A stretch of 64,000 nt of DNA from Scatophagus argus (lineage: Eukaryota > Chordata > Actinopteri > Scatophagidae). The notes below the pieces were generated by a model, which did no database searches, was not told the origin of the DNA, and worked only from the letters and a program-made list of their open reading frames with translations. Of this stretch, positions 60,162 through 64,000 are shown one piece after another; position 1 is the stretch's first letter, and every line of letters starts with the position of its first letter. The translations under genes and the position numbers were made by a program. The stretch lies in assembly GCF_020382885.2 (NCBI RefSeq), contig NC_058496.1, positions 1,025,001 through 1,089,000 on the forward strand. The letters are read 5' to 3'.

Positions 60162-61027
60162 CTAGTCCTCCTCTGTAGGAGTCCGGTCTGGCCAGCGATG
60201 TGGGATAACTAAAGAAACAGGACACATATTATATGTGTTTAAAGGCAGGCCAAAGTGCTGTGACTGACACCTGAGAACGAGACTTTAGAATCTGTTGTCT
60301 TTCCCCACAATCAGGCGGCTCAAAGTTGGTGTTTATTAACACCAAACCAGATTTTTTCAGCTTGTGCAAATATTAGAGATTTAAATATGTTGGACTTTCA
60401 TTAAACACAAGTTTCCAGTCTGTTCGGTGCACCTGTTTAATCAGTGTGCAGTCTGCCTTAAATCCTACATTTGATTGGTTGTGTGTTCCTTCAGGAGGCC
60501 GTGGTGCTGTTCAGGGCAAAAGAAAAGGTGGGATGTCTAATTCACCAAACAAAGCAGTGAAGAGTTTAAAAATGTCTCCTGTTTGCAAAGTCAGATTGTC
60601 CACTGCGATCAGCTGCCTTTGTTTCTTTGGTTTTCATGTCGTAAACAAAAGAATGGAAATCAGCTGCGCCCTGAAAGCCAGGAGGGGAACCCAAAACCTG
60701 GAAAAGATCAGCTTGTCCTTAACACCATGATGTAATGTGGAGTTAAATAATGCAGGGCCACAGGAACAGTCTGGACGTTGTCTTCAGTACTCAGATGATC
60801 TGGGCTTCAGTTCGCTTTGTTACATGGACTTCATGTGCCTTAAATCCAAGTTTTCATTGTTTTGTTTTTCATCCAGCTGCAAGTCAAGCACAGCTTGAAG
60901 GATCAGCTCATGATGTAGCCTGTGGGTAAGCTGGTGTCATGCCAGGCCCTCACCTGGACAGCTGTAGCCTTTGACCCTGTGGGCGTGTCTCAGGCCTGGA
61001 CAGCGTTTGACCACACAGTATCTAAAT

Positions 61028-61398
61028 CAGTGGTTCCCCACCTTCTGTTCGGCCCCTGAAACCAGCCGTCATGTCCAAATGTGTTCAGAGCTGATTTGAA
61101 GCTGGGTGTTAATAATATTTTCATACAATTCAGTTCAGTTTGGTCAAGTTTACGTGGCAGGAAGTGGACGTTTCAGGCGTTCACACTAAAAGCCAGCTGT
61201 TTCAACTATTTATTGATTACTTTCTTGTGGCGGTTTCAGCCCTTTATCAGTCATCTTTAGCTGTTTAACCATTTAAGCACATCTGTTAGAAGTTATATTT
61301 TCCTGTTTCAGGTTCACTGCAGGTTTTCCTTGTGGGTTTACACCAATCGGCTGAGCTTCTCTTCAGTCTTTCCACGTAGTCCTGGTTGGGAATCACTG
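61028..61398. mobile_element. Non-autonomous hAT-type DNA transposon (371-bp MITE)
   Basis: The left end CAGTGGTTCCCCACC is the inverse of the right end (GGTTGGGAATCACTG, i.e. CAGTGATTCCCAACC), 13 of 15 matching. The ends are flanked by an 8-bp near-duplicate, ATCTAAAT (61020-61027) and ATCTGAAT (61399-61406). CAGTGGTTC-type ends with 8-bp target duplications are hallmarks of hAT elements. It has no transposase frame, so it would have moved in trans. One mismatch in the duplication and two in the ends suggest moderate age. Confidence 0.82.
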
Positions 61399-61542
61399 AT
61401 CTGAATACAAGGCGGGGACGTGTTCTCCATCTGCACAAAGAGACGACCCGGGAAATGAATGAATCCACTCTGTAGCCCGTTCAGACTCCTCTTGTTGTAT
61501 TGGCTGACTTTACAAACATGTATGTTGTATCAGATTTGTTGT

Positions 61543-61548
61543 AAATAA
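61543..61548 (+). terminator. unc119b: unc119b polyadenylation signal
   Basis: AATAAA on the plus strand, 2.3 kb past the stop, is the last canonical signal before the custos promoter. Confidence 0.6.
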
Positions 61549-61913
61549 AAACCTGACTGACTGAAAACTCATCATTAGTATAATATCAGGGATTTCTGGG
61601 AGGGGGGTTCTATCCTAAATCTTTTTATATGTTTAATTGAATGTTAAACATGTCAGCTGATGTAGCAGTGAGTCACTGATATGACATGAACATGACAACA
61701 TGTTTGGTTTTTAAACTGTCAGTTAATTCTGATTTCGCTGGAAATGTGAAACAGGAAATCTAAATCCCCGACATCCATGTTTGGTTTCTATAAATTTTGC
61801 TCGGCTTTTATTTTGTAAGTTCATTTCACTTCCTCTGCAACACCGAAGGCAGGGCAGCGATGAAGAATAAAACCTCACACCTGAGCTCAGAGCCTGTTTT
61901 GACCCTCGAGCAG

Positions 61914-61932
61914 ACTACATTACCCAGAATCC
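61914..61932 (+). promoter_or_regulatory. custos: ZNF143/THAP11-type element upstream of custos
   Basis: ACTACATTACCCAGAATCC lies 40-58 bases upstream of the custos ATG and closely matches the ZNF143/Ronin consensus. It may overlap the transcription start. This is the second such site in the window. Confidence 0.65.
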
Positions 61933-61972
61933 TCAGCTGAAAACAGTCAACACGGGCAGCACGTGCCTCATC

Positions 61973-63517
61973 ATGGCGGCCCCCGTTAAAAAGATGGTCG
62001 GCGTCTGTGAGGACTCGAGCAGCAGCGATGATGAGGAGCTCAGGAGGTGTCAGGAGGCCGTGTGGGACGCACGGAGCGACAGGACGGAAGGTCAGTACGG
62101 AGAGGCGAAGTGAACGCGTCTGCGCAGTAGACACGAGACGTTAGCCTGGTCAGAGGTCCGGTAACGGACTTCGTAACGTTAACGAGACGCTCGCAGTTCA
62201 GACTCCGGAGCTCGTTAACTCGCTTTAATCCCGCACATCGTGCGGCTTTTCGCTGAACCTGCTGTGCTTCATCGCGTTAACCTGTCGGTGTCTGCTGCCG
62301 TCTGTGTTGTAGGTGGAGACGTCAGGGCGCAGCAGTCAAAGCGGTAAGAAGTACTGCACTTCGGTACACGTTTGAGGTACTGAGTCTTTTGTTTTCGTCT
62401 TTGTACTCGTGATGTACTTCGGAGCTTCAGGATTCTGTGCCGTTTCAGTCACGTGAAGGCTTCAGGTACTGCCGGACTGTTGGATCGAAAACCACAAAGA
62501 TCGTATAAACCTGAGCTTTTGTTTAGAAACCCCTCAGCACTTTTCACTGCACTGCATTCACCTGATAGCTTTAGTGACTCTGCACGAGTCGCTGCTGATG
62601 TGTGAACATGAGATGAAGGCAGTCTGGTCTCGCTGTGCCGCAGTGCTGTCGTCGCTGACCACGAACACGACGGGAACGAGCTCCAGGTCTCTCAGGGCTT
62701 CCGGGCGCACGTCGCTAAGAAGCTGGGACACCTTCTCGACAGGTAAGTCGTCGGACTCTGCAGAAACGCTCTCGGGTTTCTGTGAGCGTAACACCTGACT
62801 TGTGTCTGTGATGGTCAGTTGCATTGCAGAGGTACAGACTGAATCTTCGTCCTGCGTGGAGGCGGTGAAACGTGATGAAGATGAAGGTACCTTTCTCTTC
62901 ATTCTGATGCTGTTCGATGCTGTTGATTAAAGGTGAAACTTCTCGACTGTGACTTTTCTTTTCATTTTTCAGGATTCCTTCTGTTTTCTACGTCAGTCCC
63001 GGGACGGCCGGCCGAGGATCCTCCGGCTCCTGTGAGGCGTCGGCCTGCTCCCAGCTCGAGGTTCTTCTGCTTTGATTCGGTTTTTCAGAGCTTAACTTTG
63101 CGTGGTCTGTATGTTAATAATATTTTGCATTTCTCTGCTGGGCACAGCGACAGCGACAGCGAGATGGAAACGAGACTGAAGGAGGCAGCCGTGTCCGTCA
63201 GAGACCTCCTACCCTCAGCGTCCTCCACTCCCTCAGCAGAGCCTCCGCGTTCAGACAAACCCAAGAAGAAGAAGAAGAAGAAGAAGGAGGTGGAGGAGGA
63301 ACTGGCAGAGGGAGAGGAGGCTCACGTTGTCAAGAAGATGAAAAAGAAGAAACCGAGTCGAGAAGAGAGCGACTCTGCAGCTTCTCTTCACGTCCAAAGC
63401 GACGGTGAGCTCGGCAGCTCAGAGCGGGAAAACGTGCAGGAGGTCAAAGTGAAGCAGAAGAAGAAGAAGAAGAAGAAGAAGCGAGAAGGAAACACGGAGG
63501 AAGAAGCTTTGAACTGA
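61973..63517 (+). CDS. custos: Protein CUSTOS (C12orf43 homologue)
   Basis: CUSTOS is a nuclear protein reported in frog to modulate Wnt/beta-catenin signalling. Six exons: 61973-62090, 62313-62343, 62644-62742, 62819-62886, 62973-63060, 63148-63517; 774 nt, 257 aa (human 262). Joins restore VADHEHDGNELQV, LLDSCIAEV, DEDEGFLLFSTSVPG and PSSSDSDSEME. The family core EHDGNELQ ... FRAHVAKKLG ... LLD and GFxLFxTSVPG is conserved, as is the acidic SSSSDDEELRRC start. The C-terminal exon has four lysine blocks (7-8 Lys runs coded by AAG repeats), probable nuclear localisation signals. Exon 2 is only 31 nt, supported by phase and by clean TTGTAG|GT and GCG|GTAAG sites. Confidence 0.92.
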
Positions 63518-63683
63518 ATCTTTTCTGACTGATCTTTCATTATGGGATGCTTGTCTGTCTGCTCGGACACGTGAAAGCTGCTCATTGAGGGAGCGTATGA
63601 GGCTGTGACACACAACATGCAGGCAACGTGTTGTTTACAAGTTTCATCTTTATGTACAATTTCTGAGCATCACTAAACATTTT

Positions 63684-63689
63684 AATAAA
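63684..63689 (+). terminator. custos: custos polyadenylation signal
   Basis: AATAAA on the plus strand, 167 bases past the custos stop codon. Confidence 0.75.
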
Positions 63690-63739
63690 AATACATTTCG
63701 GTGTTGATTTTCAGTGATTGTCGTATCAAAAGTGAATCT

Positions 63740-63971
63740 TCTCTAATGTCGATTCTTGTTCGTACTACGATGGTTCGGAGCTTCGGAGGGTCGAGTCGTG
63801 ACTCCGGGTTCGGGTCTAGACGTTTACACCAGAGGTAGCTGTCGGTCCAAATCGGCGTCCGAGTCCCAAGTCCAGCTGACGGCGAGGAGACGCGAGCGCT
63901 TTCACTGCGCAGTAGACACCATCTGTGAGGGAATGAAGGAGCTGATGTCTGTCGGCGACGGCGGGAGGAGG
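63740..63971 (+). other. Possible first exon of a further plus-strand gene, truncated by the window
   Basis: The sequence turns CpG-rich after 63.74 kb and ends in a good donor (GGGAGGAG|GTGAGAC, about 63971). An ATG at 63934 would open MKELMSVGDGGRR before that donor, and an open frame runs upstream too. I do not recognise the product; it may be wholly 5' UTR. Confidence 0.3.
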
Positions 63972-64000
63972 TGAGACTGGTGGCTGTCTGTCGTCTGAGG

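Larger units (their letters stand above)
59245..61560 (+). other. unc119b: unc119b 3' UTR (about 2.3 kb)
   Basis: No coding frame with similarity follows the stop. An AATAAA at 61543-61548 is the best end signal. The UTR includes a hexamer repeat (about 60117-60161) and a complete hAT-type miniature element (61028-61398). Confidence 0.55.

Overview
The window is vertebrate nuclear DNA, almost certainly from a ray-finned (percomorph-type) fish. Its genes are compact multi-exon genes with GT-AG introns. Their proteins resemble human orthologues closely, but introns and intergenic gaps are short. It carries many CA/GT microsatellites, a tRNA-derived SINE of a type widespread in fishes, and several dispersed repeats I know from teleost genomes. 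I rebuilt nine genes exon by exon. All coding sums come out in frame, which is the main support for the models.

Layout, left to right. (1) 1-16060, minus: paxillin (pxn), with its LIM exons at the left, three large optional proline/serine-rich exons in the middle, an 8.6-kb first intron and a GC-rich promoter near 15.6-16.06 kb. (2) 16.5-19.6 kb, minus: ctu1, the catalytic subunit of cytosolic tRNA 2-thiolation. (3) 19.8-26.1 kb, minus: a tandem pair of lens beta-crystallins, crybb2 then crybb3, separated by a repeat-rich spacer with a SINE. (4) 26.5-45.2 kb, minus: the kiaa1671 orthologue (tankyrase-binding-protein C-terminal family), a 1671-residue long form plus a short form from an internal first exon. 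(5) 46.4-53.05 kb, minus: rnf10, a RING E3 ligase, 17 coding exons. (6) 54.2-55.96 kb, minus: pop5 (RNase P/MRP). (7) 56.46-61.55 kb, plus: unc119b, divergent from pop5. (8) 61.97-63.69 kb, plus: custos (C12orf43 homologue). (9) The last 250 bases may hold the first exon of a further plus-strand gene that I do not recognise.

These are independent housekeeping or tissue genes, not an operon. Synteny mixes blocks that in human lie on 12q24 (PXN, RNF10, POP5, UNC119B, C12orf43), 22q11 (CRYBB2, CRYBB3, KIAA1671) and 19q13 (CTU1). I see no CRISPR array, no virus-like element and no convincing undescribed system. The most interesting items are the giant optional paxillin exon with an extra LD-like motif, the Pro/Ala tail on crybb3, the about 350-residue charged helix and internal promoter in kiaa1671, splice sites abutting UG repeats, and a complete 371-bp hAT-type miniature element inside the unc119b 3' UTR.
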